Source of the DNA: Megamonas funiformis
Lineage (GTDB): Bacteria > Bacillota > Negativicutes > Selenomonadales > Selenomonadaceae
DNA: 64,000 nt
NCBI RefSeq assembly: GCF_010669225.1
Contig: NZ_CP048627.1
Coordinates: 1,563,292 to 1,627,291 of the forward strand
Reading direction: 5' to 3'
Part shown: piece after piece, positions 44,058 to 51,318 of the stretch
Position numbering within the stretch: the stretch's first letter is position 1
Layout: each line of letters starts with the position of its first letter
The notes under the pieces: generated by a model
The model's database searches: none
Seen by the model: the letters and a program-made list of their open reading frames with translations, nothing else
What the model was told of the DNA's origin: nothing
Program-made: the position numbers and the translations under genes

Positions 44058-44471
44058 TTAAAAAGGTATTTCTTCATCTGTTGCAGTATCTTGAGTGATT
44101 TCCTCTTGACTTATATTTTGTTCTTGATTTTGAAGTTGTTCATTTCCTGCTGTAACTTTCGACCCCATAAATTCAAGTTTTTGAGCAATGACTTCTGCAA
44201 TATAATGTTTTTTGCCATCTTGAGCCACATAATCTCTAATTTGTAAATGTCCTTCGACTAATATTTGACTTCCTTTTGTTAAGTATTTACTACATATTTC
44301 AGCTAATTTATTCCATACAATAATCGGAATAAAATCTGCTTGTTGTTTTTCCTTATCTTTGCTAACTCTACGATTTACAGACAAAATAAAACGTGCTATT
44401 GCTTTTCCTGTTTGAGTGTATCTCATTTCAATATCCTTGGTAAGTCTTCCAGCTAATATTACTTTGTTCAT
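44058..44471 (-). CDS. ssb: Single-stranded DNA-binding protein
   Basis: 137 aa. OB-fold with MNKVILAGRLTKDIEMRYTQ, FIPIIVWNKLAEICSKYLTKGSQI and the acidic C-terminal tail ending EEIPF, which recruits partner proteins. It would coat the entering strand after transfer. Expressed from attenuated leader copy 3. A second, shorter SSB is at 48476. Confidence 0.96.
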   Translation of the reverse strand: MNKVILAGRLTKDIEMRYTQTGKAIARFILSVNRRVSKDKEKQQADFIPIIVWNKLAEICSKYLTKGSQILVEGHLQIRDYVAQDGKKHYIAEVIAQKLEFMGSKVTAGNEQLQNQEQNISQEEITQDTATDEEIPF

Positions 44472-44725
44472 GATAAAAACCTCACTTTGTTTATATTTCC
44501 CTTGCGACTATTTTTTTTCGCTTTTCGCACGTCTTTAGATAATGACAGAAAGGAAAAAAGCAAGGGTAGCGAAGCTATACATTTCACCCTTGCCTTTTTG
44601 GAATGAATGCCATTATAGTGCAAGCAGAAAAGCGACAAAAAGTTATTTTATCATTGTTTTAAATTTAATCCGCAGGATTATTTTCTATCATATGGCAATT
44701 TTTTATCGCTTGATGTACATAAAAA
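44472..44725 (-). promoter_or_regulatory. Attenuated leader, copy 3, before ssb
   Basis: Minus-strand TATAAT (44612-44617) preceded by TTTTTGTCGC; RNA start near 44605; terminator arms 44560-44567 and 44586-44593 (GCAAGGGT/ACCCTTGC) with a U-run. A further GCAAGGG (about 44507-44513) lies between the terminator and the ssb start. It could pair with the CCCTTGC arm and undo the terminator. The block is repeated with few changes at 46512-46770. An apparent 62-aa reading frame across it on the plus strand is not a gene. Confidence 0.7.
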
Positions 44726-44727
44726 AA

Positions 44728-44762
44728 TAGCAGACTATAAACTAAGTTATAATCTGCTAGTA
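44728..44762 (-). terminator. Terminator of the Rpn gene
   Basis: TAGCAGA...TCTGCTA hairpin (44728-44759) followed by a U-run on the minus strand, 14 bp past the gene end. Repeated at 46771-46802 after pcfJ. Confidence 0.82.
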
Positions 44763-44775
44763 TTATTTCATCTCA

Positions 44776-45648
44776 TTATTTATTTAGTTGTTGACGTAAT
44801 CGGTTTACTTCTTCAATACTCAAATTAGTAATTTTGGCTATAAGTTCAGGACTAAGTCCTTCTTTTAGTGCATTCGTAGCTGTTTCTATTTTATTTTTTT
44901 CTATACCTTTAACTATACCTTGTTGATGAGAATAACCATGTCGTATTCTTTCATCAAGAATAGCTTCCTCACGTGCTAAATATTCTTTACGTAGTTCATC
45001 ATTGCTATTGAAATATGCTTCATAATCTAAAGCTTGTTTTATTACAGGGTTGTTCATCGCTAACACCTCCATATCTTTATCCGTGTATTTACCAGAAAAA
45101 TACGCTCCCCATTGTTCGGCTTTTTTTAACCTTTTAATATCACTGATTTTTATTTTAGGCAATTCTAAAAAGTGCATTTCTAAATGGCGAGTAACTACCA
45201 CATTAGTATTAGGCACACAAAAACAACAATAATTGTGCCATGAAGATAAGGTTCTAAGTTGATCTAAATTGAAATTTAATAAATTAATACCAATGGTTCT
45301 TTTTAATACTGGGTATTTTTCGCCAGAATTAAGTTGATTGCCATAAATTCGAGAAAGATAAAATAATGAACGTTCAGGCATATAATCCTCTCTGCTGACC
45401 TGTACTTCTATATCCCAAAAAGTGCCGTCATCAGTTTGAGCTTGAATATCTAATCTTGACAATTTACCATCAATTTTATCTGGTGTTTTTTCTGTATTTA
45501 AAAACTTCAAATCAACAAAATATTTGTTATCTTCAAGTTCAACAATAGAATTTAGAAAATCTAATGCTAATCCTTTACGCTCATCTCTTCCCATTAAATT
45601 TTTGAAAAAATAATCATTTAAACGGCTAAAATTTTTGATTTTGTTCAT
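44776..45648 (-). CDS. Rpn/PD-(D/E)XK nuclease-family transposase-like protein
   Basis: 290 aa from the ATG at 45648, chosen because AAAGGAA lies just before it; an upstream ATG has the ribosome site inside the frame. It shows the family start RLNDYFFKNLMGRDERKGLA, then LDIQAQTDDGTFWDIEVQVS with the D...ExQ nuclease core (near 72-90), and a C-terminal EGLSPELIAKITNLSIEEV. Rpn proteins are DNA nucleases that raise recombination; some act in phage defence. Terminal inverted repeats of a transposon are not evident. Confidence 0.85.
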   Translation of the reverse strand: MNKIKNFSRLNDYFFKNLMGRDERKGLALDFLNSIVELEDNKYFVDLKFLNTEKTPDKIDGKLSRLDIQAQTDDGTFWDIEVQVSREDYMPERSLFYLSRIYGNQLNSGEKYPVLKRTIGINLLNFNLDQLRTLSSWHNYCCFCVPNTNVVVTRHLEMHFLELPKIKISDIKRLKKAEQWGAYFSGKYTDKDMEVLAMNNPVIKQALDYEAYFNSNDELRKEYLAREEAILDERIRHGYSHQQGIVKGIEKNKIETATNALKEGLSPELIAKITNLSIEEVNRLRQQLNK

Positions 45649-45762
45649 AATATTATTCCTTTCATGCACTAAAAGATATTTTAAAGTACATACTCTATTT
45701 ATTATATCATTATTTATTGTTTATAGATATGATAAGCTAAATGCTTATCATATCTAATTTTA

Positions 45763-45924
45763 TCATTGGACTAAACTTTGCTGTAATCGTTGCAACTTTT
45801 TAATTATAGTTTTCTTTTGGAATTGCATTTGCTGATATTTATATTGTTCTTCTATCAATTCTAAAATCTTTAAATCTATTTTTATATTATTTAGTTCATT
45901 TATTAATTTTTTTGTATTTATCAT
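45763..45924 (-). CDS. Small coiled-coil protein
   Basis: 53 aa, MINTKKLINELNNIKI to QRLQQSLVQ, Gln/Lys-rich helix. Ribosome site GAGGTG 6 bp before the ATG. It follows ardA behind the hairpin 45946-45975, as the 70-aa gene follows ssb. Not recognised. Confidence 0.5.
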   Translation of the reverse strand: MINTKKLINELNNIKIDLKILELIEEQYKYQQMQFQKKTIIKKLQRLQQSLVQ

Positions 45925-45943
45925 TTACTACACCTCTTTTTAT

Positions 45944-45977
45944 ATAGTCGTGCTAAAGATTAATTTAGCACGACTTA
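45944..45977. terminator. Hairpin downstream of ardA
   Basis: Arms AGTCGTGCTAAA (45946-45957) and TTTAGCACGACT (45964-45975). Same family as the hairpin at 44011, also after a leader-driven gene. Confidence 0.65.
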
Positions 45978-45986
45978 TTTATTTTA

Positions 45987-46511
45987 TTAATATAAAGCAA
46001 CAAAACCGTTACTACTAAAAGAACCATTTACATTTATCATATAATCTCTACCAATCTTTTCATAGTCTAAATACATCTTTAAATTATCGTCTATATGACC
46101 TAAAAATCCTTCATCAACCAAAGTATTACCTAAATCATATTCATCATCAACATCATCATAATAAGTATAATTACCGTCAATAGCTATTTCATAAGCTTCA
46201 TCAAAATCAGAGTTACAATCAAGTATTGCATTGAAAGTATCAACATCTATAATATCGATAAGTTCTTCAATCTGTTCAGCAATTTTTTTCAATGTATTAA
46301 TAGATGTATATTCCCCTATTTCTATATTAATATTAGTATCTACATCTGTTATAAAATATTCTTCATAATCGCTATTATCTTTTACACCTATATTACTAAG
46401 TTCTTCAATCCAATCTGTATCAGATGTAACATCTACCCACTTACCAACTAAATAACCTTCAACATATTTACCTAAATTTGTTAAATATACTTTTACATAG
46501 AAATCTTTCAT
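45987..46511 (-). CDS. ardA: ArdA antirestriction protein
   Basis: 174 aa, strongly acidic. ArdA signatures: YLTNLGKYVEGYLVGKWVDV at the start, EEYFITDVD, IGEYTSINTLKKIAEQIEEL, a DGNYTYYDDVDD segment, and GFLGHIDDNLKMYLDYEKIG late. ArdA mimics bent DNA and blocks type I restriction enzymes when a conjugative element enters a new host. Expressed from attenuated leader copy 4. Confidence 0.94.
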   Translation of the reverse strand: MKDFYVKVYLTNLGKYVEGYLVGKWVDVTSDTDWIEELSNIGVKDNSDYEEYFITDVDTNINIEIGEYTSINTLKKIAEQIEELIDIIDVDTFNAILDCNSDFDEAYEIAIDGNYTYYDDVDDEYDLGNTLVDEGFLGHIDDNLKMYLDYEKIGRDYMINVNGSFSSNGFVALY

Positions 46512-46770
46512 GATAAAAACCTCGCTTTATTTATGTATTTTCCCTTGCAACTATTTTTTTCGCTTTTCGCACGTCTTTAAATAATGGCAGAAGGGAAAAA
46601 AGCAAGGGTAGCGAAGCTATACATTTCACCCTTGCCTTTTTGGAATGAATGCCATTATAGTGCAAGCAGAAAAGCGACAAAAAGTTATTTTATCATTGTT
46701 TTAAATTTAATCCGCAGGATTATTTTTTATCATATGGCAATTTTTTATCGCTTGATGTACATAAAAAAAA
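46512..46770 (-). promoter_or_regulatory. Attenuated leader, copy 4, before ardA
   Basis: Minus-strand TATAAT (46654-46659), RNA start near 46647, terminator arms 46602-46609 and 46628-46635, and again a second GCAAGGG (about 46546-46552) before the ardA start. Almost the same as copy 3 along some 255 bp. Both early-entry genes (ssb, ardA) thus share one switch. Confidence 0.7.
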
Positions 46771-46802
46771 CAGCAGACTATAAACTAAGTTATAATCTGC
46801 TG
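46771..46802 (-). terminator. Terminator of pcfJ
   Basis: CAGCAGA...TCTGCTG hairpin with a U-run of eight on the minus strand, just past the pcfJ stop. Twin of 44728-44762. Confidence 0.82.
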
Positions 46803-46809
46803 ATATAAT

Positions 46810-48432
46810 CTAGGCGATACACTTTAATTTTGTATCTTGTTTCATATACACGTCATCTGTTGCTACTTTTAACTTTGCTATTTGAGCAAATTCTATAACT
46901 AAATCATTTAATAAATTATCCCTAAACACAGGAACATTTCTATATAATTTAGCTTGTACAATGCTATCTTGATTAATTTCTAACAACACTTTAGGCTTTC
47001 CACTATTATCAGATATAACCACTAATTGAAGCCTATTATTTATTCTATCTTTGTAGCCAGCCGAACAATTTTTCATCTGTTTAGCTATATATTTAAGCTT
47101 ACTATACTTATTTATACAACTACATTGAAATTTAGTATTCATCATATAAATATTAAACCTATTGATAATGTTTTTTGATATATGAAATCTTATTTCTTGT
47201 TCGGCTTGTTTAGCAACCTCTATAGAAAGCCAATCATGAGCCTTACTAAAGGGAATTTTATGTCTGATAAAGTTTTTCTTTATCTTATTATTAGCACTGT
47301 ACCATAAATTCATTATATCAATTAATTCTTGTTTATTTTCTAATAATTTTGTGGGGTGTAATTGAGGATAAATTTTCAATACAAATAGATTATAAAAATC
47401 ACAAATAGCTTCGATTTTTCTAGGTAAAGACGAAAAATTATACATAAAATCCATGTAAGTCAATGAGTTTAACCAGCTTTTATAATAGCTAAATAAGAAA
47501 TTTGCAATATTGATATTTTTAATTTTATATATCAATTTAAGTAAAAATATATTATCATAGGAAAAATTCTTTAAAACAGTTTTTGTATATGGCAAAGATA
47601 AATATTCAAAACAAGCTCTATGGTAAGATATATTCTTTGTTACCATTAGTATATAGATACTTTTTTCAAAATTAACATCTACAAAGTTATCTAAAAGCAA
47701 ACTCTTATTACGTAAAAAATTACGATTGTAGATAATATTCTCACTATCCCAAAATCTTACCTTGTGGGCTAAATTTAATACATTAGCAAAGAGTTTATGC
47801 TTTAAATCCACATTATCAACATACAATGATTTTTTAGTATAATTATGGATTATATTTTCTTTTTTCTGAATTGTATCTCTTAGTATCTTTAAAAGACTAT
47901 TTAAACTTAAACCAGATTTTATATTATGTCTTATATGAAAGAACCATAACGCTGAATGTTCTCTTAACTGTTCATAATCTGTAATATATCCTATTTCTCT
48001 TTTCTCAATTAGTTTATTATCTTTGGACTTTTCCCAGATTACATCACTATTTTTTATATCAAATGTAAAAACTTCTTTTATATAATAGACATTAGGATAG
48101 CTTTGAATATCTTTTATTTGTATTGCTGTATAACAGATTTTCAATTTAATCTTAGTTTTCATCTCTAAAATTTTAAAAACTGTAACATAAGGCAAATAAC
48201 TATCATATGCACCACTAAACATTATTTCACTCTTTTTATAATGTCTACCGCATATAGGACAAGATATTTCTTCTATAGCTTCATAATGGCACATAGAATT
48301 AAACTGAAATACACTACTACAATATCTACATACAGCACTATCTTTATTAATAAAAATACCAGCTACTCCATTATTATGATAATTATAATACTTTTCTCTT
48401 GAACCTATTTTAGTTTCTGCAATAATTTTCAT
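46810..48432 (-). CDS. pcfJ: PcfJ-like protein
   Basis: 540 aa from the ATG at 48432 with AAAGGTGG before it. N-terminal zinc site CRYCSSVF...CPICGRHY (about 35-65). The C-terminal PcfJ domain has AKQMKNCSAGYKDRINNRLQ and VLLEINQDSIVQAKLYRNVP (about 445-515). PcfJ proteins are common on Gram-positive conjugative elements; their action is not established. Downstream of the second SSB gene. Confidence 0.83.
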   Translation of the reverse strand: MKIIAETKIGSREKYYNYHNNGVAGIFINKDSAVCRYCSSVFQFNSMCHYEAIEEISCPICGRHYKKSEIMFSGAYDSYLPYVTVFKILEMKTKIKLKICYTAIQIKDIQSYPNVYYIKEVFTFDIKNSDVIWEKSKDNKLIEKREIGYITDYEQLREHSALWFFHIRHNIKSGLSLNSLLKILRDTIQKKENIIHNYTKKSLYVDNVDLKHKLFANVLNLAHKVRFWDSENIIYNRNFLRNKSLLLDNFVDVNFEKSIYILMVTKNISYHRACFEYLSLPYTKTVLKNFSYDNIFLLKLIYKIKNINIANFLFSYYKSWLNSLTYMDFMYNFSSLPRKIEAICDFYNLFVLKIYPQLHPTKLLENKQELIDIMNLWYSANNKIKKNFIRHKIPFSKAHDWLSIEVAKQAEQEIRFHISKNIINRFNIYMMNTKFQCSCINKYSKLKYIAKQMKNCSAGYKDRINNRLQLVVISDNSGKPKVLLEINQDSIVQAKLYRNVPVFRDNLLNDLVIEFAQIAKLKVATDDVYMKQDTKLKCIA

Positions 48433-48452
48433 ATACGATACCACCTTTTTAG

Positions 48453-48474
48453 TGAGAGGAGATAACTCCTCTCA
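48453..48474. other. Perfect hairpin between ssb2 and pcfJ
   Basis: TGAGAGGAG-ATAA-CTCCTCTCA, a 9-bp perfect stem directly after the second ssb and just before the pcfJ ribosome site. No U-run on the minus strand, so it may tune processing or translation and not end transcription. Confidence 0.55.
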
Positions 48475-48475
48475 T

Positions 48476-48811
48476 TTATTTTTTATCAATCTGTTTGTTT
48501 TTTGTAGAACACAATTCAAAACTATTTAGGATAATTTGTGTATAATATTTTTTCTTACCTTCTTTATCTGTGTATTCACTGATATTGATATTCCCTTCAA
48601 TCTGCATTTTATCGCCTTTTTGTATACCTAAATCTCCCATTATTTCAGCAAGCCTACCAAACACTACTACATTATAGTATTGAGCTTTCTTTTCTTTAGT
48701 TTTTCTATCAAATATATTTTCAGCAAAAGGAAATTTCAAAATACATATCCCTTTGGGGCTATAATCTATTTCAAAATCTTTAGCAACTCGTCCTACGCCA
48801 TATATTTTCAT
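48476..48811 (-). CDS. Second, short SSB-like protein
   Basis: 111 aa. OB-fold pattern: MKIYGVGRVAKDFEIDYSPK, YYNVVVFGRLAEIMGDLGIQ, MQIEGNINISEYTDKEGKKK. It lacks the acidic SSB tail and ends basic, so it would bind DNA without recruiting the usual partners. Starts 4 bp inside the previous gene's end. Leading-region cargo. Confidence 0.85.
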   Translation of the reverse strand: MKIYGVGRVAKDFEIDYSPKGICILKFPFAENIFDRKTKEKKAQYYNVVVFGRLAEIMGDLGIQKGDKMQIEGNINISEYTDKEGKKKYYTQIILNSFELCSTKNKQIDKK

Positions 48812-49152
48812 TGTTTTTCCTCCACTTCTTCAAATAATGAAAATTCATCTTTATTTTCTTTTGTACAATTAGATTTAGTATTATCTTTTTCTACTATCTT
48901 AGTCGGTTTATTCAATTCATCTAAAACTGATTGATACTTATTTATCAATTTTTCTATATGATTTAATGCTTTTATCTGTGATTGCAAATATGCTTTTACA
49001 ACATTATTATTTTCTGCATTAGGTTGACTATTATCATAAAGTATTAACCTATACATATCTTCAAATATTTTATTTTCCATAGAAATCATTCGTTGTAATT
49101 GCATTACATCAATTTTAGAAATATCACTATCTATGGTATTTATATCTAACAT
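48808..49152 (-). CDS. Small helical protein upstream of ssb2
   Basis: 114 aa from the ATG at 49152, which has AAAGGAG at proper distance; the frame is open further upstream. Helical, with NIKAYLQSQIKALNHIEKLI-like mid part (about 60-80) and an acidic end. Not recognised. Overlaps ssb2 by 4 bp. Confidence 0.5.
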   Translation of the reverse strand: MLDINTIDSDISKIDVMQLQRMISMENKIFEDMYRLILYDNSQPNAENNNVVKAYLQSQIKALNHIEKLINKYQSVLDELNKPTKIVEKDNTKSNCTKENKDEFSLFEEVEEKQ

Positions 49153-49211
49153 TATTTTATTTCTCCTTTTGTAGATATAGAAGGTTATACCTTCTATATC
49201 TACATCTAATA

Positions 49212-49628
49212 TTAAAATGGTATAAATTTTGCACAAGGTTCTTGTTTTATAAATTTAATATGTTCATATTTTAAATTTTCTATATATGCTTCTATTACTG
49301 TTGCTTCTTCTTCATTAAAACCTACTGCAATTATTCCCTCTGGTGTTTCTATGTCTTTTTGAACTAATACATCTCCACATAAAACTTCTTCATGCTGTTT
49401 ATATCCAAATAATACTGAAGCTTTTTTATTGATAGCTTTATCTGTAAATAAAAATTCATCATCAAATACTAGACTTATATTTAAATTTAACTCATCTAGT
49501 TTTAATCCTTTTATGTCTATATAATCACAGTTTAAAATATCAGTATATTCATTTACAGACATTTTCTTATCAGTAATTATACGTTTTAATTCTCCATTAG
49601 ATTTCAATAAAATATTTACTTGTTTCAT
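49212..49628 (-). CDS. DUF3846-like protein
   Basis: 138 aa. LNLNISLVFDDEFLFTDKAI followed by VLFGYKQHEEVLCGDVLVQ resembles DUF3846 proteins of mobile elements. Role unknown. Ribosome site AAAGGAAG. First gene of the minus-strand leading operon, driven by leader copy 5. Confidence 0.55.
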   Translation of the reverse strand: MKQVNILLKSNGELKRIITDKKMSVNEYTDILNCDYIDIKGLKLDELNLNISLVFDDEFLFTDKAINKKASVLFGYKQHEEVLCGDVLVQKDIETPEGIIAVGFNEEEATVIEAYIENLKYEHIKFIKQEPCAKFIPF

Positions 49629-49654
49629 ATTTATCTTCCTTTCTAAGCGACTTT

Positions 49655-49790
49655 TTTTGTCGCTTTTCGCACGTTTTTATAACAATGAAAAAAGCTATTA
49701 CAAGGACAGCTTTACGCTGCAACGTTTATCCTTGTAATAGCTTTTGTAATTGTTATAATTAAGCGAAAGAAAAGCAATATATTCTATATA
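49655..49790 (-). promoter_or_regulatory. Attenuated leader, copy 5, before the DUF3846-like gene
   Basis: A likely minus-strand promoter (TATAAC, 49752-49757) precedes a strong terminator with 14-bp arms AGCTATTACAAGGA (49693-49706) and its complement (49729-49742), plus a U-run. The downstream TCGCTTTTCGCACG (about 49661-49674) is shared with copies 3 and 4. A perfect hairpin AAGCGAC...GTCGCTT (about 49647-49667) lies next to the ribosome site. The stem sequence is unlike the other copies, the layout is the same. Confidence 0.6.
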
Positions 49791-49918
49791 TCATTGTTCT
49801 ATTTTTAAAATATTATTTTCATTTAATAAGTATTTTACAAATATAGTATATTCTATAAAAACTGATGAGTAACTAACTGGTAGTAAACAAAACTATCATT
49901 ATAGCCTTATTTATCAAG

Positions 49919-50079
49919 ATATATATTTACCAAGAGTTGTATTTGAATCCATGGAATTTGGGAAATTTAAATACCTTTTATACTAATTTAACTTTAACAA
50001 GAGTTGTATTTGAATAGAATACAACATTAAAAATGAGGGTTTTTTCTGGATTTAACTTTAACAAGAGTTGTATTTAAAT
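49919..50079. CRISPR. CRISPR-like remnant: three repeats, two spacers
   Basis: 30-bp repeats at 49986-50015 and 50050-50079 differ by one base; a third at 49919-49948 keeps 26 of 30 positions. All share CAAGAGTTGTATTT. The spacers are 37 and 34 bp and unrelated. Repeat length, spacer size and the TTTAAC...GTATTTAAAT pattern resemble type I-B arrays of Firmicutes. No cas gene is in the window. The degenerate left repeat fits a decaying array. Confidence 0.55.
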
Positions 50080-50104
50080 TAACTCTCTAGCATTAGTATA
50101 ACAA

Positions 50105-50205
50105 TGAAAAAAGCCTTAGGAACTGACCCTTCCTAAGGCTTTTGTGCGTCATCATGAGTTTGACTTCGTCTATACTTAGTATAATATATTACATAGATTT
50201 TGCAA
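50105..50205 (-). ncRNA. Small RNA candidate next to the CRISPR-like remnant
   Basis: A minus-strand promoter TTGCAA (50200-50205), 16 bp, TATACT (50178-50183) would start RNA near 50171. It ends at a terminator with arms AGCCTTAGGA (50112-50121) and TCCTAAGGCT (50131-50140) plus a U-run, so RNA is about 65 nt. Sequence after the terminator (TTTTTTCATTGTTATA) matches leader copy 5. No gene follows on this strand, so it may be a free small RNA. Confidence 0.5.
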
Positions 50206-50246
50206 TACAAAGCTTGTTATTGTGCAAATAAATATTTATGATAAAC

Positions 50247-50266
50247 TACATCCTAAAAATCAAATA
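50247..50266 (+). repeat. 20-bp sequence matching 187-206 (possible att-like)
   Basis: TACATCCTAAAAATCAAATA here and TACATTCTAAAAATCAAATA at 187-206, 19 of 20 bases, about 50 kb apart and in the same direction. This one lies in the junction between element and iron cluster. It could mark an attachment site or be chance in AT-rich DNA. Confidence 0.25.
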
Positions 50267-50291
50267 AAAACGGCAGCAAAATGGCAACAAT

Positions 50292-50326
50292 AAAAAAGTA
50301 CCTGCATAAAACAGGCACTTTTATAA
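50292..50326 (-). terminator. Terminator of the iron/heme cluster
   Basis: AAAAGTACCTG (50294-50304) pairs with CAGGCACTTTT (50312-50322), followed by a U-run on the minus strand. 16 bp past the ChaN-like gene. Confidence 0.85.
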
Positions 50327-50341
50327 ATAAATATACGAATA

Positions 50342-51226
50342 TTATTTTCTCACAAAAGTCATAATTATAGTATCTTCACTATAATTATGCTTCATTTTCT
50401 CATAGTCTTTAGCCTCAATAGGTGTTATAACTACAGTCTCTAAGCTAGGATTTAATTTATTTACCTTTTCTACTACGCCTAAATGTTCATCACCATGAAA
50501 ACTTCCTTGTACATGGAGGACTTTTGTATCTTTATGTTCCTTTAAAAATTCAACAATACTTTCCGCCATGGTATCGTCTTTTAAGCATTGAGCTTTATAG
50601 AAAGCTTCTATTCTTTCTGGTGTCATCATCATATGACCTTGACCATCACCCATAGACATATAATTTTTGAATTTATCATAATATCTTTCATATTCTACTA
50701 AATGTTTTTTCGGCAAATAAATTTTATCTTTATCTTCAATTAAAGCTAAATCACCTACTTTTGTATATTGATTAGCTATTCTTCGTGGAATATTCGATGC
50801 TAAAACATACATATCTTTTTCTTTAGCAAATTCTACTAATGGTTTATAATCTGTTTGGTAATTTTCCCATGGACGAGAATTATTTATAAATTCTGTTTCT
50901 GTTATTTCATCATTCAAATATTTATCCATTACAGGCTGAACATCTCTTTCAAACATTTCCATAGATAATATCATATCTTTATTTTGTTTATACATCTCTT
51001 GGAAAAATGATAATTCTGCTTCATGAATAGATTTTTGGTCGTGATATTCATCAAAAAATACTACATCATAATTTTGAGAAATGCTCACCGCTTTATCTAA
51101 ATCAAATTTTTCCCCTTGATAATAATACTCTACGTCAGATTTTCCATTTTGTGCTTGAGCCATACCTCCCAAACAACTAGTCAATACTAGCCCACTACAA
51201 GCAATTATCTGCCAAAACTTTTTCAA
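50342..51226 (-). CDS. ChaN-family heme/iron lipoprotein
   Basis: 294 aa from TTG with AAAGGAGATGG before it. A lipobox-like SGLVLTSC at the start makes it a likely lipoprotein. Conserved ChaN features: FFDEYHDQKSIHEAEL, LSMEMFERDVQPVMDKYL, ASNIPRRIAN and VLHVQGSFHGDEH. ChaN proteins bind heme cofacially and are iron-regulated. It is last in the heme cluster, just after the two receptors. Confidence 0.85.
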   Translation of the reverse strand: MKKFWQIIACSGLVLTSCLGGMAQAQNGKSDVEYYYQGEKFDLDKAVSISQNYDVVFFDEYHDQKSIHEAELSFFQEMYKQNKDMILSMEMFERDVQPVMDKYLNDEITETEFINNSRPWENYQTDYKPLVEFAKEKDMYVLASNIPRRIANQYTKVGDLALIEDKDKIYLPKKHLVEYERYYDKFKNYMSMGDGQGHMMMTPERIEAFYKAQCLKDDTMAESIVEFLKEHKDTKVLHVQGSFHGDEHLGVVEKVNKLNPSLETVVITPIEAKDYEKMKHNYSEDTIIMTFVRK

Positions 51227-51318
51227 AACACCATCTCCTTTTAGTAAAAATTTATTTATTAATTAAAACAAAGTAGCAAGATTTTACCCTGCTACTTTAT
51301 TTAATTTATCTTATTATC

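Noticed and set aside
44542-44730. 62-aa plus-strand reading frame, repeated at 46584 as 74 aa
   Set aside because: It is the reverse of the attenuated leader. Its conservation is explained by the promoter and hairpin, and it has no ribosome site.
44776-45648. Rpn gene as a mobile insertion sequence
   Set aside because: Despite the transposase-family name, I see no terminal inverted repeats or target duplications; nearby repeats are leader and terminator copies.
49690-49745. Hairpin at 49.7 kb as a plain terminator of a plus-strand gene
   Set aside because: No plus-strand gene ends there; the U-run and promoter are on the minus strand before the DUF3846-like gene.
50268-50292. GGCAGCAAAATGGCAACAA as the tail of an integrase gene
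   Set aside because: No open integrase-like frame leads to it on either strand.
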